Source of the DNA: Heliophilum fasciatum | Lineage (GTDB): Bacteria > Bacillota > Desulfitobacteriia > Heliobacteriales > Heliobacteriaceae | Assembly: GCF_004341395.1 (NCBI RefSeq) | Contig: NZ_SLXT01000011.1 | Location: 1-64,000 of the forward strand | Length of the DNA stretch: 64,000 nucleotides | Reading direction: 5' to 3' | Shown here: positions 10,377-19,640 of the stretch, in pieces | Position numbering within the stretch: the first letter of the stretch is position 1 | Layout of the letters: each line of letters begins with the position of its first letter | Translations under genes and position numbers: made by a program | The notes under the pieces: generated by a model | Databases searched by the model: none | What the model saw: only the letters and a program-made list of their open reading frames with translations | Told to the model about the DNA's origin: nothing

Positions 10377-11555
10377 ATGAAGTTAGATTATAGCGATATT
10401 AAATTTGCAGACAACGGAAAACTAAAGCTACTTATTATCGTCGGTACAAGACCTGAAATCATCAGACTCGCTATGGTCATTTCTAAGTGTCGACAATACT
10501 TCGATTGCATCCTTGCACACACCGGACAGAACTACGACTATAACCTCAACGGTGTGTTCTTCAAGGATCTGAAACTAGCAGACCCGGAAGTATATATGGA
10601 CGCAGTGGGCGATGACCTCGGTGCAACTGTTGGCAATATCATCAATTGTTCCTACAAGCTGATGAATGCTATCCAACCGGACGCTCTCTTAATACTTGGT
10701 GATACTAATTCTTGTCTTTCTGCTATTTCTGCAAAGCGCCTTCATATCCCTATCTTCCATATGGAAGCGGGTAATAGATCCAAAGATGAATGCCTTCCTG
10801 AGGAGACGAACCGTCGAATCGTTGACATAATCTCCGACGTGAATATGGCATACTCCGAGCACGCAAGAAGATATCTTGCTGAATGTGGATTTCCAAAGGA
10901 GAGAACCTATGTAACTGGTTCACCGATGGCCGAAGTGTTGCATGCAAACCTTGAGGATATCAAAAATAGTACCATCCTTGAAAAGCTGGGACTCCAGCCG
11001 AAAAAATACATCCTCCTCTCGGCTCATCGTGAGGAGAACATAGACACAGAGAAGAACTTCTTGTCGCTTTTCACAGCTATAAATACGCTATCCGAGAAGT
11101 ATGACATGCCGATTCTGTACTCTTGCCATCCGAGGAGCAAAAAGAGACTGGAACAGTCCGAATTCGCCTTGGACCACCGTGTTATCCAGCACGATCCGCT
11201 TGGCTTCCATGACTACAATAACCTGCAGATGAATGCCTACGCTGTAGTTTCTGATTCTGGTACTCTGCCAGAGGAATCAAGCTTCTTCACGTCCATCGGA
11301 CACCCGTTCCCAGCAGTATGTATCAGAACTTCCACAGAACGCCCAGAGGCATTGGATAAGGCATTGTTTATCCTCGCTGGAATCGACACGAAGAGCTTAC
11401 TGCAGGCGGTTACCACAGCGGTCGAGTTGAATGACAATGGACAATCCGGCATTCCAACACCGGATTACCTTGATGAAAACGTATCAACTAAGGTCGTGAA
11501 GATCATCCAGTCCTACACTGGCATAGTGGATAAGATGGTATGGAGAAAATATTGA
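10377..11555 (+). CDS. capG: UDP-N-acetyl-L-talosamine 2-epimerase (CapG/WecB family)
   Basis: A 392-residue member of the UDP-GlcNAc 2-epimerase family. Visible signatures are GTRPEIIRL (about 23-31), HTGQNYDYNLN, the active-site stretch MEAGNRSKDECLPEETNR near 125-142, and SAHREENID. In the CapE-CapF-CapG pathway it performs the final C2 epimerisation that yields UDP-L-FucNAc. It starts two bases after capF, so the three genes are one unit. Immediately after its stop the sequence enters a decayed transposase on the opposite strand, so the original downstream context has been lost. Confidence 0.9.
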   Translation: MKLDYSDIKFADNGKLKLLIIVGTRPEIIRLAMVISKCRQYFDCILAHTGQNYDYNLNGVFFKDLKLADPEVYMDAVGDDLGATVGNIINCSYKLMNAIQPDALLILGDTNSCLSAISAKRLHIPIFHMEAGNRSKDECLPEETNRRIVDIISDVNMAYSEHARRYLAECGFPKERTYVTGSPMAEVLHANLEDIKNSTILEKLGLQPKKYILLSAHREENIDTEKNFLSLFTAINTLSEKYDMPILYSCHPRSKKRLEQSEFALDHRVIQHDPLGFHDYNNLQMNAYAVVSDSGTLPEESSFFTSIGHPFPAVCIRTSTERPEALDKALFILAGIDTKSLLQAVTTAVELNDNGQSGIPTPDYLDENVSTKVVKIIQSYTGIVDKMVWRKY

Positions 11556-11569
11556 TATGCGGATAACGG

Positions 11570-12285
11570 TGTTTGTCAAGGTAGTTGTCATGTACGAGAT
11601 ATCATAGACCCAAACGGTATTGGGTGCATCGACGTGAAAATCTTGCTTTAACAGGTTTTCCGCAACGGGCAAGTTATGATTGGAGTTCGTAGTAGCTTTA
11701 TATTTCCGGCACCGGATTGAACGAATTCCATGGTCTTGCATCATCGGTACACTCGTTTGCGACTGCAACGTTGCTGTTCCCGAACATCGGCCAGGATCTT
11801 GTCAACCCATAAATCCCTTTGCTTGTTTGATGTCTTGCTTGAATGAGCTTCAAAACTTGGGCATCTTCTTGCTTGCGACGGCCTGGCTTGCGGCGCATCC
11901 AGGCATAGTAGTTGCTCCGTGGAAACTCCAAATCATGGCACAACCTCGCCACCGAATGTTCGGAGCAATTGTCCCGGATAAACCGGCACTTTACTTCCAG
12001 TGTTGCGTTGCGAAGAAGGCCGTTGCTTTTTTAAGATTGTCACCGTTTCTTCCAGGTCGGCTGTTCGTTTCTCTGCGGCCCGTAACTTTGCTTCAAGTTC
12101 CTGAATCCGTACTTGATCCGGATTTTCCTGGCTTTATCACGTTCCATCCGGCAATAGATGTTTTGATTGCTGACACCGAGGTCTTTCGCTACACTCGTGA
12201 TGCTTCGGCCCTGTTTTTAGATCATTTGTAGGGTATTTTGCTTAAATTCTTCACTATATCTCATTCCCGTTCGTGGCATTTTCAT
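11570..12285 (-). pseudogene. Decayed IS3-family transposase (orfA/orfB remnant)
   Basis: On the minus strand an orfA begins at 12285 with MKMPRTGMRYSEEFKQ, typical of IS3-type helix-turn-helix proteins, but meets an in-frame stop at 12217-12219. Further on, in changing frames, come orfB pieces: LCHDLEFPRSNYYAW (around 11945) and NLPVAENLLKQDFHVDAPNT followed by VWVYDISYM (around 11600), the first catalytic Asp region of the DDE domain. The remaining two thirds of the catalytic domain is missing and the remnant stops near capG. The upstream end at about 12330-12344 contains a likely terminal inverted repeat (TGTACCCGATTTGTTGGACA on the minus strand). It cannot transpose by itself. Confidence 0.8.
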
Positions 12286-12344
12286 CGCTCTCCCTAAGAG
12301 TATTTTATCTCACTCTTAGGTGTCCAACAAATCGGGTACAGGTC

Positions 12345-12566
12345 ATAGGTGGTATGCTGAAAGAAATTGATATGCCTCCACACTCTCTCCGATGTATTAA
12401 CCGCTTTGCGGCCCTTCTCTTCGCATACCGGGCAATCAAATTTTCCGCCAGGTGTAAAATCAAGGAAGATGCCCAATCGATCTTGTTCTACGTAAAAGCG
12501 TGTTTTTTTGACATGCCATGGCGGTCTCAATCCTAATGCAAGTTTAAATAAATCAATATTGTTCAT
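12345..12566 (-). pseudogene. Truncated ISL3-family transposase, N-terminal part
   Basis: The minus-strand frame from ATG 12566 begins MNNIDLFKLALGL and continues with FDCPVCEEKGRKAVNTSERV and WRHINFFQHTTY. This is the N-terminal zinc-finger and linker of ISL3 (IS204/IS1001/IS1165) transposases, which are normally above 400 residues. After about 74 residues the frame runs straight into the end of the IS3-type remnant at about 12344, so the IS3 element seems to have inserted into, or recombined with, this gene. The rest of the ISL3 gene is absent. Together the two remnants fill the space between capG and ugd. Confidence 0.8.
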
Positions 12567-12751
12567 ACCCATATTTTGCCCAGGTACCCTTGCATTCACA
12601 CTTTGTTACCCGAGCTAAACAGCGAAGAACCAAACAAAGTTACTGACAATGACGATGCCCCGTGAGATATTGGATCATGGTCATTTTGGTAACCACTGGA
12701 ACAACGGTTCATGTTACATAATAAAAATAAATTAAAGAAAGGTAATTCGGC

Positions 12752-14080
12752 ATGTGCAAAATAGCAATAGCGGGAACTGGTTATGTTGGTCTTGTATCCG
12801 GTGTGTGCTTTGCCGAAAAGGGACATCAGGTAACTTGTGTCGATACTGATGAGAATAAAGTTAATATAATGAAATCAGGGGTTTCTCCAATTTATGAAGC
12901 AGATCTGGAAGAACTGATGCAGAAGAACTATGCAGAAGGTAGAATTAGCTATACGACAGACTATAAATCAGCCTACAAAGATGCGGATGCAATATTTATT
13001 GGGGTAGGAACTCCAGAGCAACCTGATGGATCTGCTAATCTTACATATATTGCGACGGTAGCAAGGCAGATAGCTGAAACTGTAATGAGGGACTGTCTTG
13101 TTGTCGTTAAATCCACGGTGCCCATTGGTACCAATGATAAAGTTGAGCAGTTTATAAAGGACTTTTTAATTAATGATGTTAAGGTAGAAGTGGCTTCTAA
13201 TCCAGAATTTTTGGCCCAGGGAACGGCCGTACGAGATACACTTCATGCGGCAAGGGTAATCATTGGAACAGATAGTAAATGGGCAGAAGATATGCTTAAG
13301 AAGATTTACGAACCATTCAATCTTCCAATAGTGTCTGTGAGCAGAAGATCTGCCGAGATGATAAAATATGCCTCAAATAACTTTTTAGCGCTTAAAATAT
13401 CGTATATGAATGACATTGCTAATCTCTGTGAACTGGTGGGAGCGGATATACAGGACGTTGCTAAAGGTATGAGCTTTGACGAGCGTATTGGCAACAAGTT
13501 TCTGAGTGCTGGTATTGGTTATGGGGGATCGTGTTTTCCTAAGGATACGAAAGCGCTAGAATACCTTGCCAAACAAAATGGCTATGAATTAAGGACCGTA
13601 AAGGCTGGCATAGCTGTTAATAAGGAACAAAAGACTCTGCTTTACAAGAAGGCCAGCAGCAGATTGATAACATTTAACGGTTTAAAAGTTGCTGTTCTTG
13701 GGCTAACATTTAAACCGGGAACAGATGATCTTAGGGAAGCTCCGTCGCTTGAAAATGTGCCGTTATTGTTAGCACAAGGAGCAAATATCTATGCTTTTGA
13801 CCCAGTAGGCAAGAAAAATTTTGAGGATAGATTCCCAGAAGGCAAACATGATAAAGGAAGAATTACATACGTAGATAATATAAAAGATGCATTGATAGAT
13901 GCTAATATTTGCTTTATATTTACTGAATGGAGCGAAGTAAAGTCTGTAGCTCCAGAAGATTATAAAAATCTCATGAGAACACCATTGGTTTTTGACGGAA
14001 GAAATATTTATGAAATAAAAGACATGAGAAAAGCAGGAGTTGAATACTACTCTGTTGGAAGAAACTATCATGGGAGATGA
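12752..14080 (+). CDS. ugd: UDP-glucose 6-dehydrogenase
   Basis: The 442-residue enzyme oxidises UDP-glucose to UDP-glucuronate with two NAD+. It shows the N-terminal dinucleotide motif GTGYVGLVSGVCFAEKG (about 7-23), the GTAVRDTLHAARVIIG segment, the catalytic cysteine in GYGGSCFPKD (about residue 260), and the C-terminal UDP-binding domain with GLTFKPGTDDLREAPS. AAAGAAAGG precedes ATG 12752. Its end overlaps the following epimerase, and the two form a UDP-galacturonate branch. Codons are strongly AT-rich, like the glycosyltransferase operon upstream. Confidence 0.95.
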   Translation: MCKIAIAGTGYVGLVSGVCFAEKGHQVTCVDTDENKVNIMKSGVSPIYEADLEELMQKNYAEGRISYTTDYKSAYKDADAIFIGVGTPEQPDGSANLTYIATVARQIAETVMRDCLVVVKSTVPIGTNDKVEQFIKDFLINDVKVEVASNPEFLAQGTAVRDTLHAARVIIGTDSKWAEDMLKKIYEPFNLPIVSVSRRSAEMIKYASNNFLALKISYMNDIANLCELVGADIQDVAKGMSFDERIGNKFLSAGIGYGGSCFPKDTKALEYLAKQNGYELRTVKAGIAVNKEQKTLLYKKASSRLITFNGLKVAVLGLTFKPGTDDLREAPSLENVPLLLAQGANIYAFDPVGKKNFEDRFPEGKHDKGRITYVDNIKDALIDANICFIFTEWSEVKSVAPEDYKNLMRTPLVFDGRNIYEIKDMRKAGVEYYSVGRNYHGR

Positions 14081-15110
14081 GAAATTGAGTTATAAACAAA
14101 TAGATAGATCGAAAATATACCTTGTAACTGGGGTGGCAGGTTTTATAGGATTTTTTTTATCTAAAAAACTTTTAGAACATGGATGCAAGGTAATTGGTAT
14201 AGATAATATGAATGATTATTACGATGTAAAACTTAAACATACTCGTTTAGATCAGCTTAAACTATTAGAGAAATTCTCGTTTATAAAAGGTGATATTTCG
14301 GAAAAGGCTTTAATTACCAAATTGTTCGAAGAATACAAGCCTAATATTGTAGTGAATTTAGCTGCACAGGCAGGTGTTCGCTATTCGTTAGAAAATCCAG
14401 AAGTGTATATTCAAAGTAATATCATTGGATTTTTTAATATTCTTGAAGCATGTAGGCATAATCCTGTAGATCATCTTTTATATGCATCATCAAGCTCGGT
14501 TTATGGGGCAAATAAAAAGGTTCCATTCGAGGAAACGGATTTTGTGGATAATCCTATATCACTATATGCTGCTACAAAGAAATCAAATGAATTAATGGCC
14601 CACACCTACAGCCATCTCTATAAAATACCTGCTACAGGGCTAAGATTTTTTACGGTATATGGACCTATGGGAAGACCAGATATGGCATACTTTAATTTTG
14701 CTGATAAGCATTTTGCTGGAGAAGCCATAAGAATATTCAACAATGGGAATTTTGAGCAAGATTTGTATAGGGACTTTACATATATAGATGACATAGTGGA
14801 AGTAATTATGAGGATTCTTAATAACCCCCCTGATGATTTAGTTCCTCAAAGGGTTTTTAATATAGGAAACAACAGTCCGCAAAAACTTATGACATTCATA
14901 ACAACTCTTGAGAAAGCTTTAAGCAAGGCAGTTGGTAGAGAAATTATCTTTGAAAAGTTATTCGAACCTCTGAAGGATGGGGACGTGCCTGCTACCTATG
15001 CATCCACACAAAAAATCCAGGAAGCAGTAGGTTTTCAACCATCTACATCCATTGAAGACGGATTACAGAAATTCGCTGACTGGTATGTAAAATCAAGAAA
15101 GTTAGTATAA
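14070..15110 (+). CDS. UDP-glucuronate 4-epimerase (NAD-dependent epimerase)
   Basis: An extended SDR of about 346 residues, near-identical in layout to capsular UDP-GlcA 4-epimerases: VTGVAGFIGFFLS near residue 20 for NAD, ASSSSVYGANKKVPFEE, the catalytic SLYAATKKSNELMAHTY with Tyr and Lys, and RFFTVYGPMGRPDMA. These last two motifs and the adjacency to ugd favour glucuronate over glucose as substrate, giving UDP-galacturonate. ATG 14070 overlaps the end of ugd; a TTG at 14085 lies 7 bases after GGGAGATG and is an equally good start. It is the last AT-rich gene of the island. Confidence 0.88.
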   Translation: MGDEKLSYKQIDRSKIYLVTGVAGFIGFFLSKKLLEHGCKVIGIDNMNDYYDVKLKHTRLDQLKLLEKFSFIKGDISEKALITKLFEEYKPNIVVNLAAQAGVRYSLENPEVYIQSNIIGFFNILEACRHNPVDHLLYASSSSVYGANKKVPFEETDFVDNPISLYAATKKSNELMAHTYSHLYKIPATGLRFFTVYGPMGRPDMAYFNFADKHFAGEAIRIFNNGNFEQDLYRDFTYIDDIVEVIMRILNNPPDDLVPQRVFNIGNNSPQKLMTFITTLEKALSKAVGREIIFEKLFEPLKDGDVPATYASTQKIQEAVGFQPSTSIEDGLQKFADWYVKSRKLV

Positions 15111-15340
15111 ACCTTCAAAAAACCCGATGTTTTCTTTGATTATTGATCTGAATATTTATCTAGATCTGATGCTGTCTATGGGATTTTATATAGGAAAAAT
15201 GAAAACTAAATTGTGGGGTTTTTGTGTCGAATTGTAACTAGAAAAAAGCGTCATCATGCAGGATTGTTTCTCATAATGGAGAACTATATCAAAGTTAGGG
15301 TTAACCTATATCAATACATAGAGAAGGACGGAACCCATCT

Positions 15341-16720
15341 ATGCAAGATCCTGCGCAAACATCAATAGAGTCGAACCAACGAGGGGTGCTTGATGATGAA
15401 ATTGATCTGCGCCGCCTCTTTGGCGTGATCAAAAAATGGAAAAGCATGATCGCCGGGTTGACGTTGCTTTCCTTGTTGACAGCGGCGATTCTCAGCTTTT
15501 TTGTGCTTTCGCCTGTTTATGAAGCGCGCACTACCTTGCTGATCCTGCAGGCCGGCGATGTCAAGCAACTTGGCCAGCAAGGGAAAAACGGTGAAGGCCT
15601 CGAAGATGTGGTCGCTCAAGCATCGCGCATTCCCGAACTGACGCTACAGTCCTACGTCAATCAAGTAAAAAACGAAACCGTAGCACAGCGCGTCATTGAC
15701 AAGTTAGGCTTGCAAGACCGTTACAGTTTGTTTGGCTTACTTGGTCAGATCGATGCCACCCTGATTAAAGACACCAACTTGCTCGAAGTGCGCGTCTCCG
15801 AACAAGATCCACTGCTGGCCAAAGAAATTGCTAATGCATTGGCCCAAGAGTTTGTCGATTATATTGCTTCCACCAATGTGGAGAAGTTGACCAAGTCCGG
15901 AAACCTCCTCGATGCCCAGGCCACAGAAGAAGAAAAGAACCTGCAAAAAGCTGTGGAAGCGTTGAACACCTTCTACGGGCAACCACGCAATCCCAATATT
16001 CTGGAACAAGAATCCAAAAATTTACTGGAGTCCTTGACGAAGTACCGTAATGCCAAGATGCAGGCGGAGATCGATATTCAGCAGTTGCAAGCCCAGATCA
16101 AGCAGATGGAGCAGCAGATGACCCAAATGCCGGTCACCCAAACGGTACGCCGTGTGGGCACCGGTGCTGACGTAGGCGGCTTCGGCGGTGTGACTGAAGT
16201 GGAAGAAGCTAACCCGATCTACAACAGCCTGCGCATTGACTACAGTCAAAAATCCGCCCAGTTGGCTGGCAAACAAGCCGAACTGGCCACAACCACCGCT
16301 GCCATCGCTTCCATTGAAGGTCAATGGCGGCAGATCACCGAAGAATTGGCCAACAAACAAACCGAGCAAGAGCGCTTAAAACGTGAGGTCGATCGGCTGA
16401 GTAAGACCCAAACCTTGCTCGTCGACAAAGTAGCCCAAACGCGGATCGCCAAGTCGATCAACCAAGGTGAAACGACCGTCAAAATCGCTTCGCCCGCCGT
16501 CATGCCCACATCGCCGGTCAAACCCAAAAAAGCGATGAATATGGCCATCAGTTTGGTCCTTGGCCTCATTGTTTCTGTCGGGATTGCCTTTGTCGTGGAA
16601 ATGCTCGATAACCGCATTAAAAATCAAGACGATGTGGAGCAGCACCTCGGCATCCCCGTGTTGGGCATGATCCCCGGCCATGATGATGAAATGCTACGCG
16701 GGAAGGGAGGAAAACGGTGA
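15341..16720 (+). CDS. Wzz-type chain-length determinant / BY-kinase adaptor
   Basis: A 459-residue membrane protein of the Wzz/CapA/YveK group. It has a first transmembrane helix near residues 38-60, a long extracytoplasmic region with coiled coil (about 190-370, rich in Gln, Lys and Ala), and a second helix near 402-424 preceded by the Pro-rich PTSPVKPKKAMN motif. Such proteins set polymer length and activate the partner tyrosine kinase through their cytoplasmic tail. The kinase gene begins 4 bases before its stop. AGAAGGACGG precedes ATG 15341. Base composition rises sharply here relative to the genes before it. The 230 bases upstream hold a near-palindrome TTAGGGTTAACCTA (about 15296-15309) flanked by TATATCAA repeats, a possible operator. 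Confidence 0.9.
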   Translation: MQDPAQTSIESNQRGVLDDEIDLRRLFGVIKKWKSMIAGLTLLSLLTAAILSFFVLSPVYEARTTLLILQAGDVKQLGQQGKNGEGLEDVVAQASRIPELTLQSYVNQVKNETVAQRVIDKLGLQDRYSLFGLLGQIDATLIKDTNLLEVRVSEQDPLLAKEIANALAQEFVDYIASTNVEKLTKSGNLLDAQATEEEKNLQKAVEALNTFYGQPRNPNILEQESKNLLESLTKYRNAKMQAEIDIQQLQAQIKQMEQQMTQMPVTQTVRRVGTGADVGGFGGVTEVEEANPIYNSLRIDYSQKSAQLAGKQAELATTTAAIASIEGQWRQITEELANKQTEQERLKREVDRLSKTQTLLVDKVAQTRIAKSINQGETTVKIASPAVMPTSPVKPKKAMNMAISLVLGLIVSVGIAFVVEMLDNRIKNQDDVEQHLGIPVLGMIPGHDDEMLRGKGGKR

Positions 16721-17457
16721 GTTGGTTTAGCAGCAGCTCTAAGAAGAAAAAACGCGATCACCGGCAGCCGGAACGCAAAGTGATCGCCCTCGATAATCCC
16801 AAGTCACCCATCGCCGAAGCCTACCGTACGCTGCGCACCAGTATTCGCTTTGCCACAGCCATCCAAGAGCAGGCGAAAGTCTTTTTGTTTACCAGTGCCG
16901 GCCCGCGCGAAGGCAAATCGACGGTCACGGCCAACGTGGCTGTTACCTTTGCTCAAAACGGCACCAAAACCTTGCTGATTGACTGTGACTTACGCAAGCC
17001 TGTGCAACATAAAATTTTTCATGTCAGCAATTCCGTTGGCTTGACCAATGTCCTTGTTGACAAGTGTCCCGAAGTCGATGCGATCAATCTGACCAGCATC
17101 CCGCAGTTAGATGTAATGACCAGCGGCCCCATTCCGCCCAACCCGTCAGAATTACTGTCGAGCCCGCGGATGCAGGATTTGCTCGATGATCTTCGCCAAC
17201 GTTATGACTTGATCCTCATCGATACACCGCCGGCCGTGGCCGTCACCGATCCCGTCGTCTTAGCCAGTCATGTGGACGGTATTTTTCTGGTGATTCGGGC
17301 CAAGCAAGCCACCATTGAGATGGCCAAGCTAGCCACAACGCGCTTGCAACAAAGCCAAGGACGGATCATCGGCGCCATCTTAAACGGTATGGAGATCCAT
17401 GGCGAAGATTACTACTATTACTACTACTACGGTGGATCGCAAAACCAAAGCGAATAA
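16717..17457 (+). CDS. BY-kinase (CpsD/CapB-type tyrosine autokinase)
   Basis: A 246-residue cytoplasmic bacterial tyrosine kinase that controls polysaccharide polymerisation. It has Walker A (GPREGKSTVTANVA, about residues 67-80), Walker A' (TLLIDCDLRKP, about 89-99) and Walker B (LILIDTPPA, about 166-174). The C-terminus carries an uninterrupted cluster of seven tyrosines (GEDYYYYYYYGG), the autophosphorylation tail. It overlaps the adaptor gene by four bases, so the two are a split kinase/activator pair as usual in Bacillota. A strong terminator follows, then the matching phosphatase. Confidence 0.95.
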   Translation: MSWFSSSSKKKKRDHRQPERKVIALDNPKSPIAEAYRTLRTSIRFATAIQEQAKVFLFTSAGPREGKSTVTANVAVTFAQNGTKTLLIDCDLRKPVQHKIFHVSNSVGLTNVLVDKCPEVDAINLTSIPQLDVMTSGPIPPNPSELLSSPRMQDLLDDLRQRYDLILIDTPPAVAVTDPVVLASHVDGIFLVIRAKQATIEMAKLATTRLQQSQGRIIGAILNGMEIHGEDYYYYYYYGGSQNQSE

Positions 17458-17465
17458 GCGGTACG

Positions 17466-17500
17466 CCCTGTTTTGTGACGACAAAACGGGGTTTTTTTTC
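17466..17500 (+). terminator. Rho-independent terminator after the BY-kinase
   Basis: CCCTGTTTTG (17466-17475) pairs with CAAAACGGGG (17482-17491), a ten-base stem with one G-T pair and a six-base loop, followed by eight T. It ends the adaptor-kinase transcript. A TATAAT at 17515-17520 just downstream may be the -10 of the phosphatase promoter, but no good -35 is seen. Confidence 0.9.
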
Positions 17501-17544
17501 TTTTCTTTGCTCGTTATAATCAATCAAAAAGGACAGGTGGACCC

Positions 17545-18333
17545 ATGGCAGTGAAGCAACCTATGGAAGACGCAATTATCGATTTGCATTGTCACATTCT
17601 TCCCGGTATCGATGATGGTGCCCCTGATCTGGAAGAGTCGCTGGCCATGGCGCGGCAAGCCTTTGACCAGGGTGTCCGCACGATCACCGTTACGCCCCAT
17701 TTTCTACCGCACGGTGACGCGCCGCCACCTGATGAAGTGCGCCAAGCTTGTGCGGCGTTGCAAGCGGCATTGACGGAGCATGCTATAGAACTAGAACTCT
17801 TGCCTGGCCATGAAGTGTACCTGACGGAAGAAGTACCTCGTTTGTGGCGGGAAGGGAAGTTGCTACCGTTAACGGGGGAAGGGAACAAACTGCTCGTGGA
17901 ACTGCCGCTCAATCAATATGCTTCTTGGATCAGTGATGTACTGTTTGAACTGCAGGTGGCCGGTGCTCAAGTGGTCATCGCCCACCCGGAGCGGTATCGT
18001 TATTTTCGTGATTCCCTCGAACTCCTTGAAGAGTGGGTGGCTCGGGGCACAGTGCTGCAAGTTAATGCCGGCAGCATTGTCGGACACTATGGGGAGTCTG
18101 TGTTCAAGGTGGTGGAGCGGCTCTTTGAGCAGGGCCTCGTCTCGCTCATCGGCTCCGATGCCCATTCGTCCCGGCGACGTACCTTCTTGTTTGATCAAGC
18201 ATCAGCCCAATTGCATCGCTGGGGCATCGATGCCGGACGGCTCTATGCCAATCACCGGCGCTTATTGGCCGGTGAAGAGCTTGATCGGGATATTGTCAAA
18301 GCCCTGCGTCCTTGGTGGCGCCTTTGGGCATAA
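17545..18333 (+). CDS. Tyrosine-protein phosphatase, PHP family (CpsB/YwqE-like)
   Basis: A 262-residue metal-dependent phosphatase that removes phosphate from the BY-kinase tail. Metal-binding motifs of the PHP fold are visible: DLHCHILPGIDDG (about residues 13-25), PHFLPHG near 50, PGHEVYL near 88, HPERYRYF near 148 and GSDAHSS near 206. The length fits CpsB/CapC. AAAGGACAGG lies upstream of ATG 17545. It is separated from the kinase by a terminator, so kinase and phosphatase amounts may be set independently. Its base composition matches the chromosome, not the AT-rich island. Confidence 0.93.
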   Translation: MAVKQPMEDAIIDLHCHILPGIDDGAPDLEESLAMARQAFDQGVRTITVTPHFLPHGDAPPPDEVRQACAALQAALTEHAIELELLPGHEVYLTEEVPRLWREGKLLPLTGEGNKLLVELPLNQYASWISDVLFELQVAGAQVVIAHPERYRYFRDSLELLEEWVARGTVLQVNAGSIVGHYGESVFKVVERLFEQGLVSLIGSDAHSSRRRTFLFDQASAQLHRWGIDAGRLYANHRRLLAGEELDRDIVKALRPWWRLWA

Positions 18334-18390
18334 ATTTTGTTAGGCATGGTTGCTGATTGTAGCTGATCGTTGGAAAGGGGTTGGTTGGAA

Positions 18391-19524
18391 ATGGAACGCC
18401 CGGTCTGGGCTGACGTCGACCTTGCGGCCATTGCCGCAAATGTTCGTAATATCTGTCAGCATGTGCAACCAAGCACTCAGGTGATGGCTGTCGTTAAAGC
18501 CAATGGTTACGGCCATGGTGCCGTGCCGGTAGCTAAGGCAGCCCTGGATGCAGGCGCGACCTATTTGGGTGTTGCCTTGCTTTCGGAAGTGGAAGAATTA
18601 CGCGGGGCGGGAATCACCGCGCCGATTCTCATCTTGGGCTATACGCCGCCGGAATTAGCCGGTGCAGCCCTTGCGACCGGTGCGGCGCTGACCGTTTTTG
18701 ATCTGCCGACGGCCACCGCTTATTCCGAGGCGGCCCAGGCGGCGGGAAAGACGCTGACGGTGCATTTGAAAGTCGATACCGGCATGGGGCGTATCGGTGT
18801 GCTGCCCGAAGAGGCCGGTGACCTGGCAGCGGCTATTGCTCGGTTGCCGGGGCTTGATCTGGAGGGCATCTTTTCGCATTTTGCTGCCTCCGATAGTCGC
18901 GATAAAAGCTATGCCCATGCCCAGTGGGCAGCCTTTCAACAAGTTTTGGCGGCAGTGGCGAAGCGAGGAATTAGGGTGCCGATCCGCCATATCGCCAACA
19001 GCGCCGCCATTTTGGAGATGCCCGAAACTCATCTCGATATGGTGCGAGCCGGGATCATCTTGTACGGATTGCAACCTTCTGATGAAGTGACCTTTCCGTT
19101 CCCTCTGGCACCGGCCATGGAGCTCAAAGCGCGTATCGCCCATCTCAAGACCGTGCCGGCAGGCACCGCCATCAGCTACGGCTGTACCTTTCGGACGGCG
19201 CGGGAATCGGTCATTGCTACCTTGCCGATCGGCTATGCCGACGGCTGGATCCGCTTGATGTCCAACTGTGCCCACGTGCTTGTTCGGGGCCGGCGTGTGC
19301 CGCTCGTGGGCCGGGTCTGTATGGATCAATGCATGATTGATGTGACTGATGTGCCGGCTGTATCTGTTGGTGATGAAGCCGTGCTTTTTGGCCGACAAGG
19401 AGGCGAATTTTTGTCGGTTGATGAAGTGGCCCGTCATGCCGGGACAATTAATTATGAAACGGTTTGTTTGGTCAGTTATCGTGTGCCTCGCCATTATCAC
19501 GGCGCAGGGAAATCGATGCCATAA
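18391..19524 (+). CDS. alr: Alanine racemase
   Basis: A PLP enzyme of about 377 residues making D-alanine for peptidoglycan. The PLP lysine is in AVVKANGYGHGA (about residue 38); the second catalytic Tyr lies in the region AISYGCTFR near 262; GRVCMDQCMIDV near 306 is the C-terminal signature. ATG 18391 was chosen, with AAAGGGG about ten bases before it; TTG 18370 and TTG 18385 are in frame. It stands alone between the phosphatase and galE. A second alr may exist elsewhere, linked to sporulation or germination, so the role could be specialised. Confidence 0.95.
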   Translation: MERPVWADVDLAAIAANVRNICQHVQPSTQVMAVVKANGYGHGAVPVAKAALDAGATYLGVALLSEVEELRGAGITAPILILGYTPPELAGAALATGAALTVFDLPTATAYSEAAQAAGKTLTVHLKVDTGMGRIGVLPEEAGDLAAAIARLPGLDLEGIFSHFAASDSRDKSYAHAQWAAFQQVLAAVAKRGIRVPIRHIANSAAILEMPETHLDMVRAGIILYGLQPSDEVTFPFPLAPAMELKARIAHLKTVPAGTAISYGCTFRTARESVIATLPIGYADGWIRLMSNCAHVLVRGRRVPLVGRVCMDQCMIDVTDVPAVSVGDEAVLFGRQGGEFLSVDEVARHAGTINYETVCLVSYRVPRHYHGAGKSMP

Positions 19525-19640
19525 GTTGAATGTAGCGCTAGCTTGAAGGTGATAACGTCTGGATTGGTCAAGTGACGTCGTAGCGTTACGCTGCCATCAG
19601 CGAAATCGGCAACCTGCGTAACCAAAAGGAGGAAGTGCTT

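Noticed and set aside
18655-19500. Long minus-strand open frame opposite alr
   Set aside because: It is a shadow of the alanine racemase coding frame; the opposite strand has all alr catalytic motifs.
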